From Stictocephala bisonia (taxonomy: Eukaryota; Arthropoda; Insecta; Hemiptera; Membracidae): 64,000 nt of DNA. Positions 26,776 to 37,264 of this stretch are shown in pieces. Position 1 is the stretch's first letter. Each line of letters opens with the position of its first letter. The position numbers were made by a program, and so were the translations under genes. A model generated the notes under the pieces. It saw only the letters and a program-made list of their open reading frames with translations. It had not been told where the DNA came from and made no database searches. Location of the stretch: contig JAQJVL010000125.1 in NCBI GenBank assembly GCA_035578905.1, positions 62,001-126,000 of the forward strand, in the 5' to 3' direction.

Positions 26776-26981
26776 GGTGTGTCAGGCTCCGTAAGATTTG
26801 TTACAAGGTGGATCAGGACTTCCTCTCCTCCCCACAAAACTTCTGACGACTTGAGCTATCAGTCCACTCGGCGAGGCCATGTCTTTGATCTGCAATTGGT
26901 TAAATTTTACTTTGTAAGCTCTGGCTTGGAATATGTAGGTCGGGGTTGGTTATAAGATGCCTGAAATCTCAAATAAATTTT

Positions 26982-27113
26982 ATTCTCCGACTTCATTATT
27001 GGCTAGTTGAGCGACCTGTGTATTCACTGAAGGTATTGTTTGAGCTTTTATTCTCTGACTTCATTATTGGCTAGTCGAGCGACCTGTGTATTCACTGAAG
27101 ACATTGTTTGAGC
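26982..27113 (+). repeat. Tandem duplication, 68-bp unit, two copies
   Basis: ATTCTCCGACTTCATTATTG at 26982 recurs as ATTCTCTGACTTCATTATTG at 27050. Both are followed by GAGCGACCTGTGTATTCACT, with only a few differences. Confidence 0.85.
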
Positions 27114-27380
27114 GTATATTAAAAAAAGAAGAAAAAGTATTAATATTTAATGTAAAGCAAAATACCTTTTTTTAAATCTAACGAACAATGCATTTCTTGA
27201 TGAAAATTACAAATGAAGAATATTGTCTATTGTTATGACATTTGAAAATTGCATTGTACAGTAATAATGTTATTAAGTTGGGTTCCAAATGCTATCAATG
27301 TGCTGCGATCTATTATTAGCAGTGAGTACTATGCCATGAAGGAGATTAAAAAAAATTCAGAACAAATAATATTATTTTAA

Positions 27381-27667
27381 CAGTTTATTTCACTGCTGAT
27401 CGGTACTTTGCCAGCTGTTCTGATTCCTTGCTAGTGTTTTGGTTTATTATGATAGTTGAAAATATTTTGCAATTCATTATCAAGTTATTTTAGGATATTA
27501 ATGAGGTATCTTTAGTGTATTATGTGTGTATACTGTTTTAGTGAAAAGTTTGTTATTTTCCAATGTAGGCTATGAATGTTGGTTAACAGAAGATGAGGAA
27601 ATCAATTTAAGTTTTTATAGTAGAATGGTACGGACTAGCAACAGCAAAATAATAACTAATACAGACG
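27381..27667. repeat. Duplicated segment, copy A
   Basis: Begins just after TTAA (27377-27380) and ends just before TTAA (27668-27671). It matches 28361-28578 plus 29043-29125 over almost its whole length (for example TCGGTACTTTGCCAGCTGTT, GGCTATGAATGTTGG). Confidence 0.75.
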
Positions 27668-27671
27668 TTAA

Positions 27672-28356
27672 CAAGTAGCAAACAACCACCGCAAATATGC
27701 GTTGGCACGGTCATTACCAGAGCCTTTGCGTCTAAGAAGATAGTTTTCTTACAGCCCATGCCTAATGAACCTGGGAATTGTTATAGCCCAAGAGTAAAAG
27801 TTTGGTAATATGGGTTAAACTAGTGAATATATATCCAATACTTACTAAAAGAATCATGTCACTTTGCTTTTATTCATTTTCATGAGTGCCACAAATGTGC
27901 GACGCTCAGTGTGTACTGTAAAAAGTAGGGTTTTACCTATATAGTTTTCCACTACCAGTTAGGTAATTTTGTGATCTATTTCCGGCCATATCCGTACGTC
28001 ACAAACTACAAAACAACGCAACAACTCACTATGACGTATGGCTACGTGCACTGGGTTGAGCAGTGTTGCAACATTTTAGAACTTGGTCTTGCAGTATTGC
28101 CAAATGTTTTGTGACTTCATAAGTTGGTACACTCACAGACCAAGGGCCTCAAAGATGCGGCAAGCTTTCACGTAGCCCATAATATATAAATTAAGCCTCT
28201 ACAATATACCGTCCAATAGCAATATGCTATTTAGTATCATAGGTTCAACGCCGCAAATGTGCGGCGGCAGTCTCTGGCTAGACGCTTATGCGCCGCAAAT
28301 TAGCGGAGGTAGGCTACAGATATAGACTTCTCTTTTGTTTGGTGGTAGCGAACGTG
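27672..28356. mobile_element. Probable TTAA-flanked element between the duplicated segments
   Basis: Bounded by TTAA at 27668-27671 and 28357-28360. The left end CAAGTAGCAAACAACCACC and the inverted right end CACGTTCGCTACCACCA are loosely similar. It holds GCCGCAAATGTGCGGCG-type palindromic words near 28250-28300. Assignment rests on the TTAA junctions and the break in the duplicated sequence. Confidence 0.4.
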
Positions 28357-28360
28357 TTAA

Positions 28361-29125
28361 CAGTGTATTTCACTGCTGGTCGGTACTTTGCCAGCTGTTA
28401 TGATTCCTTACTAGTGTTATGGTTTATTGTGATAGTTGAAAGTATTTTGCAATTCATTATGAAGTTTTTTTAGGATGTTCATGAATTATATTTCGTGTTC
28501 AGGGTATTAATATGTGTGTACTCAGTTTAATTACGTGAAAAGTTTGTTATTTTCCTATCTAGGCTATGAATGTTGGAATCGTTTGCAAATGGCATAACTC
28601 AATACCATCATGAGGACACGCACCGTTAGCAAACTGCCGTACTTTGAAAAATCTCAAACATAACGCAGTAGAACGTCCTGTTAGCAAACTGCCGCTTTTA
28701 TTGGGAAAAGGTTTGCGGGTAAAAAAAACTATAATTCAATATTTCACAAGTAAAAAACATTTATTTTACTTAAGTACAAAAGTAATACGAAATGTTTTAT
28801 CATTAGAACGTGAAAGCACGCGCGTTAGCAAATTGCTCACGATTCACTGCACGACACACAAACACTTTGAATTACTCACTCCAATGGTCCACGACCAACT
28901 GGCGAACGTCAAGGGCGTGTTGAGGGAGGGGCAAGGAGGGATGAGCTGGCCGCATACCCCAATTCGCTCCGTAGCCCCAAAGATCTGCCCGCATTTCTAT
29001 TGGTGCGGCAATTTGCTAACGGGTGCGTGTGCTCGCGTGTTAATATAAGATGAGGAAAATAATTTCAGTTTTTATAGTAGAATGGTAAAGACTAACAACA
29101 GCAAAATAATAACTAATACTGACAT
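28361..29125. repeat. Duplicated segment, copy B, split by an insertion
   Basis: Second copy of 27381-27667. After GAATGTTGG (about 28578) it is interrupted by about 460 bp of unrelated, GC-richer sequence and resumes with AAGATGAGGAAA near 29047. The insert ends GCTCGCGTGTTAA at a TTAA and carries the word GTTAGCAAACTGCCG three times, plus an inverted copy (CGGCAATTTGCTAAC). It is probably another TTAA MITE whose left end has decayed. Confidence 0.6.
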
Positions 29126-30712
29126 TTTTAAAGTATTGTTTAGTAACGTTTGTTAAATTATTGCATTGAATAAAACTAGGGTTAGTTTGATACTATTTTT
29201 GGCCGAACTAAACCATAGTGCAACAGAGAGTAGGCACCTGAATAAAAAGATAGGAAAGATTTATTGATGTAGGCAAAATACAGCTGTGTGTATACAGCTA
29301 AATACAGTTGTAGGTAAGATGCCAAATAATATACCACTGTTGCCAAACAGTGGTTGTGCATGTACACATAAACCTACAGTAATGCGACAAGCGCATGTAC
29401 AACAGATTCTGCTCTCCCGTATTTCAGTCACCTGACGTAAAGTCTCCACTAGCATTTTTAATTTTCTTTCTACTTATATATGTTAGATCTGCTACTGTGC
29501 TGTTAAATAATTTAATTTGTTGAATTTAATATATCGTTATAATTTAATTATAACATTAAGTACATTACAAACAGTAATCCATGTATTTAATTAATAATAA
29601 TGTTATAAATTTGAACAATATCTATTTATAAATGTTACGATGAATATAAACGACTAATATAATTAAATATATATTACATTACAAATCATTTTAATAATAT
29701 TATATCTTTTCAATGTTGTTTAAGACAAGTACATAATGTATAAAAATATAATTTTGTACAACAATCACAACTTTTAATGGAGTCAAATATGAATTGGAGC
29801 TAAATATAAATAATATATTATTAGTGTCCATTTATAGGCAAACTTACAGACTTGACTGTACCTTGCAGCTGCCTCAACTGAAGGGGAACTGTAGTGGGAG
29901 AAGTTCTCTCTCACACTACCTGCCCTACGTGCCTTTTAGTTTATGCTTATGTTAACTCATAGCGGATCATAAAGTTTGGCGCAGTGTGTCATAGTAGATA
30001 TGAATTAGTTGACTGCTCTATGCTGGCACTGACAGGGGAGCAGCGCTGTTAGATTGAAAATAATGAACAACCCGTATAACTGAAGGTAGCTTATGATTTG
30101 TAGATTCAATCATTTAAATTTTTCTATAAGTTCACAAAAAAATCACGATACTGAACCTAATTGTACAATAAATCTACTGAAACTATGATTACCAATAGAT
30201 AGGCTCACCCCTGCTAGTGAGCGTTACGTAAACATGCAGTAAAACAGTGCTACACATACCCGGTAACATAAGAGAAAACTAGGATTTTGTTAACTTCTTT
30301 AGATTGTTGAAGAACATGCTCACTACATCTAGCAGATACAATTAAAAGCGTTTAGGAACAAAACAAAGCACGGGACGCAATGACGAGCTATCTCGTTGGT
30401 GATCCACAATGGGTTAACTGCTAACTAGTTGTTGTTCCTGATGATATTATATTATATACAGTATTGCTAGCTTTATTTCTGATTATCTAGTCTTTTCAGT
30501 GTACATACGATCTGACCATATTAAGTCACAACTCTACTTAATTTGTCACGATCAGATTAAAATTAAGATTGTTTAAGTTACTAAGTAAGTGTATTCATTA
30601 AAATATTTATCTTTCTCTCAGAGTCATATTTTGCAGAAGTAATCTTGTAAACAACATAGCGGGTAGTAAATTGTAATCGTCATATATGTATTTACTGTTG
30701 TCTTATTTGTAG

Positions 30713-30782
30713 GATAATGCCAATGACGAGGTGATACTGTGTACATGACCTCTAGCTGCACAATAGGCAGACTCACCTGACA
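30713..30782 (+). CDS. PAPOLA (hiiragi-like): Poly(A) polymerase, last coding exon with stop
   Basis: The acceptor ATTTGTAG ends at 30712. The product DNANDEVILCT ends at TGA 30746-30748. A strong donor (ACA|GTAAGT) at 30783 lies 34 bases after the stop, so the message probably has one more intron in its 3' UTR, close enough to the stop to avoid nonsense-mediated decay. Evidence is splice sites and frame only. A possible next acceptor is the CAATTACAG ending at 31210. Confidence 0.55.
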
Positions 30783-30783
30783 G

Positions 30784-31729
30784 TAAGTACTTTGTTATCA
30801 AAGTTTCAATTGACTTATTTGATACAACTAGCATGATGCGGTCTAGGACAACTCTTCTTTAGTCATGTACATGATCTGCTGAGAGTTTCAAAGTTAAACA
30901 GTATGCTTTAATTTTGATCTAAAATTGCAAACTATTGATATTTAGAACTAAGGTCAATGTAATAATTTAATGTGGTTGCAGCGTTTCCCAGATATCTTTC
31001 AATTTTCCTATGACTTGCAATGCAGGACAGGACAGCTTCCAGGCAAGTGTATAGTTACATTAATCCAGCATTGCGGGCCACTCAAGTGAAGTGCTAAGCA
31101 CTCGTGCCATACTGTCAGTTATATGAAAAGTTCATTTGTATTTTGTTTTTATATGTTCTAGTAATTGTCCTTAAGCCTGTACAAGTTGACTATTGATTTT
31201 ACAATTACAGTGGGTGCCGGGTATACCGCTCACAGAAGTACCTAGCTATCAGATCCAATAGCTGAGGTAGCACCTCTTAGAGTAGAGACCATAGTGACTT
31301 TGTTGGAGGGGCAAAACAATGTAGACTCATTACAGCTAAAATTTTGCAGCTCACATCAGTAAAAATATGATTTTATATAAGGTTTCGTAATAACAAAAAC
31401 ACAATAATTACTGATTTCTTCAAGTTTTTTTTGACATGGTGCTACAGTTAAGCGATGTATTTATTTTTAATATCAACTAGTTTTCATTTTTTTACAGTGT
31501 TAAATATATCAGTAGCAATATAACTTTACATTAAACATAGGCTCTTTATTGTAGAAGTAGGCCTACTGCATTAGTCATGTATTGAGCAATTTAAACTACT
31601 GTGTCAATAATGTATGTACATAATTGTGTATATTACTTTACTGTAGAAGAAAATCGTTGACGTAAATATTGGTTTCAATTTTTTTGTCCCTTGTGTGACG
31701 TTTACTAAATTACCTTTAATAATGTGTAA
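30784..31729. other. Region downstream of the poly(A) polymerase stop
   Basis: Probably holds the 3' UTR exon of the poly(A) polymerase gene. A candidate acceptor ends at 31210 (CAATTACAG). No polyadenylation site could be chosen with confidence and no coding sequence was seen. Confidence 0.4.
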
Positions 31730-31784
31730 TATACAGGGTCCGGCAGTGAAATGGGAAGATTAAGAAAAACTCTCCAAGTCTTAA

Positions 31785-32788
31785 CCCTCCAAGTGATATG
31801 CATTTTACTCTGTAGTGATAGGCCTGTTTTAGGCATCGCGCAGTGTTTTTTTATAAAATTCATAAAAAATGTTAAATATACCTGTAATATGACATATTAC
31901 ATATCAAAATGTTCTAAATAATATGTACTAAATGGCTATGAAAAAGAAAAACTTACCAAAAATTTTCTCACTTGAAAAACTTTGGATGACCTTGAAAAAA
32001 AATTTTCTCAAAAATATTTTTTTGTTTTTGAGTCTATTTATTATAGTTGTTATGGAAACACTTTTGAAATCCATTATATACAAAAGTTACACAATTTAGT
32101 TCTAAACACAAAAATATATAACACTCACAGTTTATCTGTTGTAGTATACAAGAAAGTCATATAGAAAATGTTTTTGTACTAGCATAAAAAAGCAGAAATT
32201 TCAGAAAAGTGTATTTGTTATTATAAAGTTCCATTATAATATTTATATAGGACTGTAAAACTTTATTTTGACTTGTAAATGTTTCTAAAAACTGAATAAA
32301 ATACTGTTTGCAGCAAATTATAACTATATTTACATATTTACATGGAATAACAAGGATAAATATCCCTTATTCCGAATCTGACTCCGCTACAGCAGGTGTC
32401 TTTCTCTTTTTAGTTCCTTTAGGTCTCCGGAAGTGGTTCAAACGGCTTAGTTGACTCATATTTACAAATAATAACAATATTTACAAACATACAAACTAAA
32501 TAAAACAACTAAACGCACTAATATAACCTTCAAACGGAATAATAAACAACACTGATATACGACGCTTTGTCACAGAACACGAATGACTGAGCGCGGGAAC
32601 CAGCTGATCGTAAATAATCAATACTACTTTTCCCGCGTATTTGAAAAACGTTTGACTTAGAGTATCATAAAGAGGAACTCTTTCTGAACATTTTAGTATA
32701 AAATATAACTGATTTCCGATTTTAGTTATTTGTTTGCGGCGCTTTTCGCGATCGGCTCGGACCGAGCCGATATCACTTGGAGGATGTC
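31785..32788. mobile_element. TTAA-flanked piggyBac-like MITE nested in the mariner
   Basis: TTAA at 31781-31784 and 32789-32792. The left end CCCTCCAAGTGATATG matches the inverted right end CCTCCAAGTGATATCG, though five extra bases (ATGTC) lie between the right repeat and its TTAA. A 20-bp near-perfect palindrome (ATCGGCTCGGACCGAGCCGA) sits just inside the right end. Parts of the interior (ACATATTACATATCA, AACACAAAAATATATA) match the element at 40337-40966, so both belong to one family. No coding sequence. Confidence 0.7.
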
Positions 32789-32882
32789 TTAATTATTAAT
32801 ATTTATTCAACTTTTTTACATAAATGTAATCTATAATAGTGGAAATTAATGAGGATGTATGAAAATGTTAATTTTTTGAAAA

Positions 32883-33965
32883 CTATATCTCTAAGATGGC
32901 GTCCTTCGTTTCGAACACATTAAGTCTTTTGGTGAATGACTCCTTCAGTTCGTCCCTAGTTCTAGGTGGGTTTGCTTCAAAAACCTTTAGCTTTAAATAA
33001 CCCCACAGAAAAAAATCTGCAGCCGACAAGTCTGGTGAACAAGCAGGCCAAGGAATATCGCCATTCCTGCTAATTAAGCGACCAGGAAACGCCAATCTCA
33101 GCAAGTCCATCGAATTGTTAGCAGTGTGGCTAGTAGCACCATCTTGCTGAAATAATGTCCGATCATTCACATGTTCGTCAAGAGCAGGAAATGCAAAGTT
33201 CACCAACATCTCAGCATACCATTCAGAGTTAACTGTTACAGTGTTACCGTTTTCACTTTCGAAAAAGTAAGGACCAACCACACCTTGAGAGGACATTGCG
33301 CACCATACAGTTACCTTTTGTGAATGTAGTGGCTTTTCGTGAAGATTATGTGGGTTATTGTCACTCCAAAACCGAAAGTTTTGTTTATTGACATACCCAC
33401 AAAGATGGAAGAGTGCCTCATCACTCATCCATAAATTATGGACCAGCTGTCCATCTTGATCAATTAAATTTAATAACTGTTGACAAAAGCGTATTCGGCT
33501 AATGCAGTGTTGATGTTTGAGAGCTTGGACAACCTGCATTTTAAATGGATGAAAGTGGAGATCATTCTTCAGGATCCTTCTTGTGGTTCGGTCACTAAGA
33601 CCGAGCTCTATACTGTGACGTTTTGCAGATTTTCGTGGACTTCGTGTTATAGCCTCACGCACGCGATTAACATTCTCAGGAGTATGAGCCGTCCTTACAC
33701 TACCACCTCGTTTCTTGGTAACACTAGCAGTTTCTTCAAAATTTCTTACCCACAGGTTAATGGCGTTCGCCGAAGGTACAGGATCACGGGGTAACAAATT
33801 GAACTCCAGACGGAAAGCACGTAGAGCACTATCAGCATTTTTATAAAATGCCTTTACGGCGAAAGCACGCTGCTCATTCGTCCATGCAACATGGCGACTG
33901 AAAATACCGGCTGTCTGGACGCTCAAGGTCGAGTCCCCCTCTCCTCTCGAGCGGTCTGGCGACAC
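32883..33965 (-). CDS. Transposase, Tc1/mariner superfamily (DD41D)
   Basis: 360 residues, uninterrupted. The N-terminal helix-turn-helix region (residues about 29-155: AWTNEQRAFAVKAFYKNADS, then RGGSVRTAHTPENVNRVREA, SDRTTRRILKNDLHFHPFKM) is of the type found in many insect transposases. The catalytic triad is visible: Asp in LWMSDEALFHL (about residue 182), Asp in LFQQDGATSHTA (about 275), and the last Asp in SPDLSAADFFLWGYLK, 41 residues after the second. This DD41D spacing, rather than mariner DD34D, recalls the rosa-type lineage. The enzyme would cut and paste the element at TA sites. The start is the first Met, six bases inside the right terminal repeat. Confidence 0.9.
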   Translation of the reverse strand: MSPDRSRGEGDSTLSVQTAGIFSRHVAWTNEQRAFAVKAFYKNADSALRAFRLEFNLLPRDPVPSANAINLWVRNFEETASVTKKRGGSVRTAHTPENVNRVREAITRSPRKSAKRHSIELGLSDRTTRRILKNDLHFHPFKMQVVQALKHQHCISRIRFCQQLLNLIDQDGQLVHNLWMSDEALFHLCGYVNKQNFRFWSDNNPHNLHEKPLHSQKVTVWCAMSSQGVVGPYFFESENGNTVTVNSEWYAEMLVNFAFPALDEHVNDRTLFQQDGATSHTANNSMDLLRLAFPGRLISRNGDIPWPACSPDLSAADFFLWGYLKLKVFEANPPRTRDELKESFTKRLNVFETKDAILEI

Positions 33966-34011
33966 TCACGCAATATCTTAATCTTCCCGTTTCACTGCCG
34001 GACCCTGTATA

Positions 34012-34766
34012 AAGAACACATTCCCTGCTCTGGTTGATGTGGCATGCACATTTCGATGTTTTGACTAAAGTGGTCATAGACACTCCTCTGAACCTACTTA
34101 TGTTGAACGTGCACAGAATTCTTTTACATCGCTGGTTGCCCTGTAATGTGGGTTTAATGTGTCAATATAAATGCTCGTTATAACTGGCAGTCCAAAGTCA
34201 AATAATTTATTGTCACAAACAGTACCAAAAATTGCATAGGCAAAGGTGAAATATTAAAGTAAAATTGTCATAAGTACGGTACTGGATTACTAACAGTACT
34301 GAGTACTAAAACAGAAAAGGGTGCATTTATTTTCACTGGTAACCAGATTAGAGAAACATTTGGTTTTTTTAAAAGATTTATTCAACTTTCCAAAGTAATT
34401 TGTAACCTAGTAAAATATAATTGATAATATTATAATTAAAACAGAAGTAAATTTATTTGTGAAAGCTCTCTTACAAATTAAATAGAGTATGCAAATATTT
34501 TTTTCTAACAAATCAAAACCACTTTGAAAGATATAATCCTGAACTGTTTTTAACTGTGTTTTATATTTTATTACATTACAGTTTTTGTTATTTTTTCCTA
34601 GAGGCATGTGAGGCCTTGTTGGATTTACTGAGTTTGAAGACATCTCCGCTGTTTCAAGCTTGGGCCTGAACCAAATGTATCAACTGTTCAAATCTGTTGG
34701 TAAAACCGGCTAAATTTCTCAGTCTGACATTGTTTGTAAACAGGACTTTTATTCCTGACTAATATT
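34012..34766. other. Intergenic, nothing recognised
   Basis: AT-rich sequence with short, unconvincing open frames on the minus strand. Confidence 0.5.
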
Positions 34767-34880
34767 TGCCGGCATGTTAGCTGGTGTCTGAGGATTTGTT
34801 GTGTATGGTCCAAGGTTCAAATCCCCAACTGAAAGAACATTTGGTACTTAACTCATTGATTAAACTTGTGTAAATTGGTA
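34767..34880 (+). repeat. tRNA-derived SINE (family 2), diverged copy
   Basis: TTAGCTGGTGTCTGAGGATT, then GGTCCAAGGTTCAAATCCCC (a good B box), then ACTGAAAGAACATTTGGTAC and a tail ending GTAAATTGGTAAA correspond to the copy at 52823-52988 read on its minus strand. Confidence 0.6.
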
Positions 34881-35757
34881 AATAATGTTTTTAATTTAAA
34901 AAAAAATATAAAACTACTATAGTAGAGCCTTTTGATCCGACATAGAGTTACTTGACATTCTGTTTTAACCGACGTACTCATTTCGAAAACAAAAATGTAA
35001 TGAAAATGTCCGTAAATAATAAATTGTTGTTTTGTAGTGACAAAAACTGTCTAGAAAGTTCATATATGCAGATGATATTGCTTTAGCTTACCAATACAAG
35101 GACTTCACAGCTACTGAAGAAACACTCACAAGTGACCTTGCAGCCCTCAAAGCATATTTTAGAACCTGGAAACTCAATCCTAACCCTTAAAAAAACGAAG
35201 TAGCCTGTTTACATCTAAGAAACAGTCTGGCTAATCGAAAACTGAACATCATTCTAAATGGTGTAAAACTTCATCATAATGATCGTCCACAGTACCTGGG
35301 AGTAACGTTAGATCGATCGCTGAGGATTAAAAGCCATCTTCAAAAAACAGCAGATAAAATTAAAAACAGGGCAAATGTACTACATGATATTACTAGAACA
35401 ACATGGCGAGCCAATGCACACGTCCACTGCTTTGTCTCTGGTATATTTTGCTGCTTAATACAGTGCTCCCATATGGCTAAATAGTGCACATACAAAAGTG
35501 ATTGATGTCCAACTTAATAGAGCCATGAGAGCTATTATTGGTACTCTCATGGCAACTCCACTTCCTTGGCTCCCGGTACTGTGCAATATAGCTCCTCCAG
35601 GTATAAGACGTTAGAAGGCACTACTTAACATCTTGAATGCATGCACCTCCCCATTATCCAGGATCTCCCTGGTCAGAAGGGTCGCTTAAAATCTCGAAAC
35701 CCACCACTATGTACTGCTTCCCAGTTGAGCAGTTTAAATTTTTTCACCCAATACTGT

Positions 35758-36282
35758 ACCTGTCCGCCCACCCATACACGTACAGTGGTGATGACCCGTC
35801 TGCCCACCCATACACGTACAATGGTAATGACCCACCCGCCCACCCATACACGTACTGTAGTGATTGGATAAGTAAGTGGTACTTGCTCACTAATAATACT
35901 CGCTAATAATAATACTTGCTCACCCACCCACCCATACACGTACTGTGACATTGAATGGTAGTTATGGGCGGGTGGGCCATAACTACCATACATGTATGGG
36001 TGGGTGGGCGAGCGGGTCATAACTACCGTATGTGTATGGGCGGACGGGTGGGCCATTACTGCCGTATGGGCGGGCGGGTGGGCCATAACTACCGTACGTG
36101 TATGGGCGGGCGGGTGGGCCATTACTGCCGTATGGGCGGGCGGGTGGGCCATAACTACCGTACGTGTATGGGCGGGCGGGCCATAACTACCGTATGTGTA
36201 TGGGCGGGCAGGTGGGCCATTACTGCCGTATGGGCGGACGGGTGGGCCATAACTACCGTACGTGTATGGGCGGGCGGGAGGG
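35758..36282. repeat. Inverted G/C-rich minisatellite (G-quadruplex type)
   Basis: Units of about 36-38 bp. From 35758 to about 35945 the C-rich strand is on top (CCCACCCATACACGTACAGT). From about 35956 to 36282 the G-rich strand is on top (GTATGGGCGGGCGGGTGGGC then CATAACTACCGTACGT). Thus the array flips around about 35950. The core GGGCGGGCGGGTGGG, four G3 runs with one-base loops, occurs at 36068-36082, 36104-36118 and 36134-36148. Open frames across it (VITTVRVW-type repeats) are by-products of the repeat. Confidence 0.9.
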
Positions 36283-36286
36283 ATAT

Positions 36287-36483
36287 CTACTGACGTTTAC
36301 TGTCAATGTAGATGCTTAAAAACTTAATACTAGTAGAAATGCTTAGAATTACAGTACCCCTATCTTTTAGATTAAACTGTAATGTTTGAGTTTTGTTCTC
36401 ATTAAGCGGGAACCTATTAGCCCTAAACCTTTCAGATGATTTTGTCATTGTGCTGTCTACTAGAGTCTCTAAACTTTTAAGTC
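36287..36483 (-). mobile_element. Inverted fragment of another LINE reverse transcriptase
   Basis: The minus strand reads LKSLETLVDSTMTKSSERFR, ANRFPLNENKTQTLQFNLKD and then STSIKFLSIYIDSK. This is the region just after the YxDD box in Jockey-like LINEs (…W…NxLxLNxxKT…FLGIxID). It has the opposite orientation to the surrounding LINE, so it came in with the minisatellite or by a separate event. Confidence 0.7.
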
Positions 36484-37264
36484 CCATAGCGTGAAACAGT
36501 TTTGGTGGACAAAATAAATTTCTTATTAACGCTCCCATCAATACCTGTAGGTGGAATGAACCTCCCTCGTAGGAAATGGACACTTTTCAATCGGTTCCGA
36601 ACTGGTGTGGATAGATGTAACTACTGGAAGTATAAATGGGGATTGACACTAGATCAGTCATGTGGTTGCAGGGAGTCTATCCAAACAATGGATCACATAA
36701 TTACAGTGTCCCCTGCGTTCTTTTACAGAGGGATTGGCTAGTATAAACAGAATAAGTGAGGCAGGTCGTAAATGGCTTGGTGGATTGGATTTAGCTTTGT
36801 GACAGGAGAACACTTTTATTTTATATTATATATTGCATGACTTTTGGATCTTAATCCAAATATATATCACAGCTTTAAAAAAAAATTACCGAATGATAGC
36901 TGACAAAAAAAGATACGATATATATAAATATACTATACCATGTGAGCAGACTATATCACTTTTGTGATCTATTGAAGGTACATAATTCTTAGGACAAACA
37001 TAGCTTGCAGGGAGGGTTAATAGTGATCACATAACTTGTCAACTCTTATTCAGTAGTTTCCTGACTGGTCACTTTTAGTTTGTTCTATAAAAGAATTTAT
37101 GTGTTACTTTACTGTGCAAAGTTATTCATTAGTAAAATCCTGACTAGATACACTGAATATAAAACTCAATTTTTTCGGATGGTGAATAACTTAACAACAC
37201 CCTCGGGAACGGTCTAGGAGTAGGACATTGTCTGCTTAAATGTTATTATTTTTATTATTATTAT

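Larger units (their letters stand above)
26276..30413. mobile_element. Large TTAA-flanked piggyBac-like element with nested insertions
   Basis: TTAA at 26272-26275 and 30414-30417 flanks ends that match as inverted repeats: left CCCATTACGGATCGC, right complement CCCATTGTGGATCAC. Only the first ~15 bp match, and no transposase is recognisable in the 4.1 kb. The interior holds a piece of the G-rich minisatellite (26690-26770), a 68-bp tandem duplication (26982-27113) and a duplicated segment with further TTAA elements (27377-29125). An alternative is an unrelated pair of TTAA sites; the matching ends make one element more likely. Confidence 0.55.
31732..34009 (-). mobile_element. DD41D mariner-type transposon with perfect TA flanks
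   Basis: Terminal inverted repeats of about 35 bp differ at only about two positions (left TATACAGGGTCCGGCAGTGA; the right end is its complement ending 34009). TA lies at 31730-31731 and 34010-34011. It carries one full-length transposase on the minus strand and, between the transposase stop and the left end, a nested TTAA element (31785-32788). Without that insert it would be about 1.27 kb, a normal mariner size. The near-identical ends and open frame suggest a young copy. Confidence 0.92.
35040..36925 (+). mobile_element. LINE (family A), copy 2, broken by a minisatellite insertion
   Basis: The translation begins in the reverse transcriptase palm with YADDIALAYQYK (the catalytic YADD) and continues AYFRTWKLNPNP, LGVTLDRSL...SHLQKTADKI, then after 35480 the same sequence as copy 1 (6281-7027). 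The C-terminal part reads VGGMNLPRRKWTLFNRFRTG, then KWGLTLDQSCGC and TMDHI. It is interrupted at about 35758-36483 by a minisatellite array and a piece of another LINE. Frameshifts and stops make it inactive. Jockey/CR1-like; the exact clade cannot be settled by eye. Confidence 0.8.

Noticed and set aside
28644..29048. 134-codon + strand frame (starts MKNLKHNAVERPVSKLPLLL)
   Set aside because: It overlaps the repeated GTTAGCAAACTGCCG insert and shows no family similarity; probably chance in a GC-richer block.
33480..33794. 104-codon frame on the + strand
   Set aside because: Antisense shadow of the mariner transposase.
34937..34990. Tigger-like end (GTAGAGCCTTTTGATCCGAC)
   Set aside because: No inverted partner or TA duplication was found in the window.
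35673..36293. Open frames of up to 159 codons on both strands with repeated HPPAHT or VITTVRVW units
   Set aside because: They are translations of the GC-rich minisatellite; every frame is open because the unit lacks stops.
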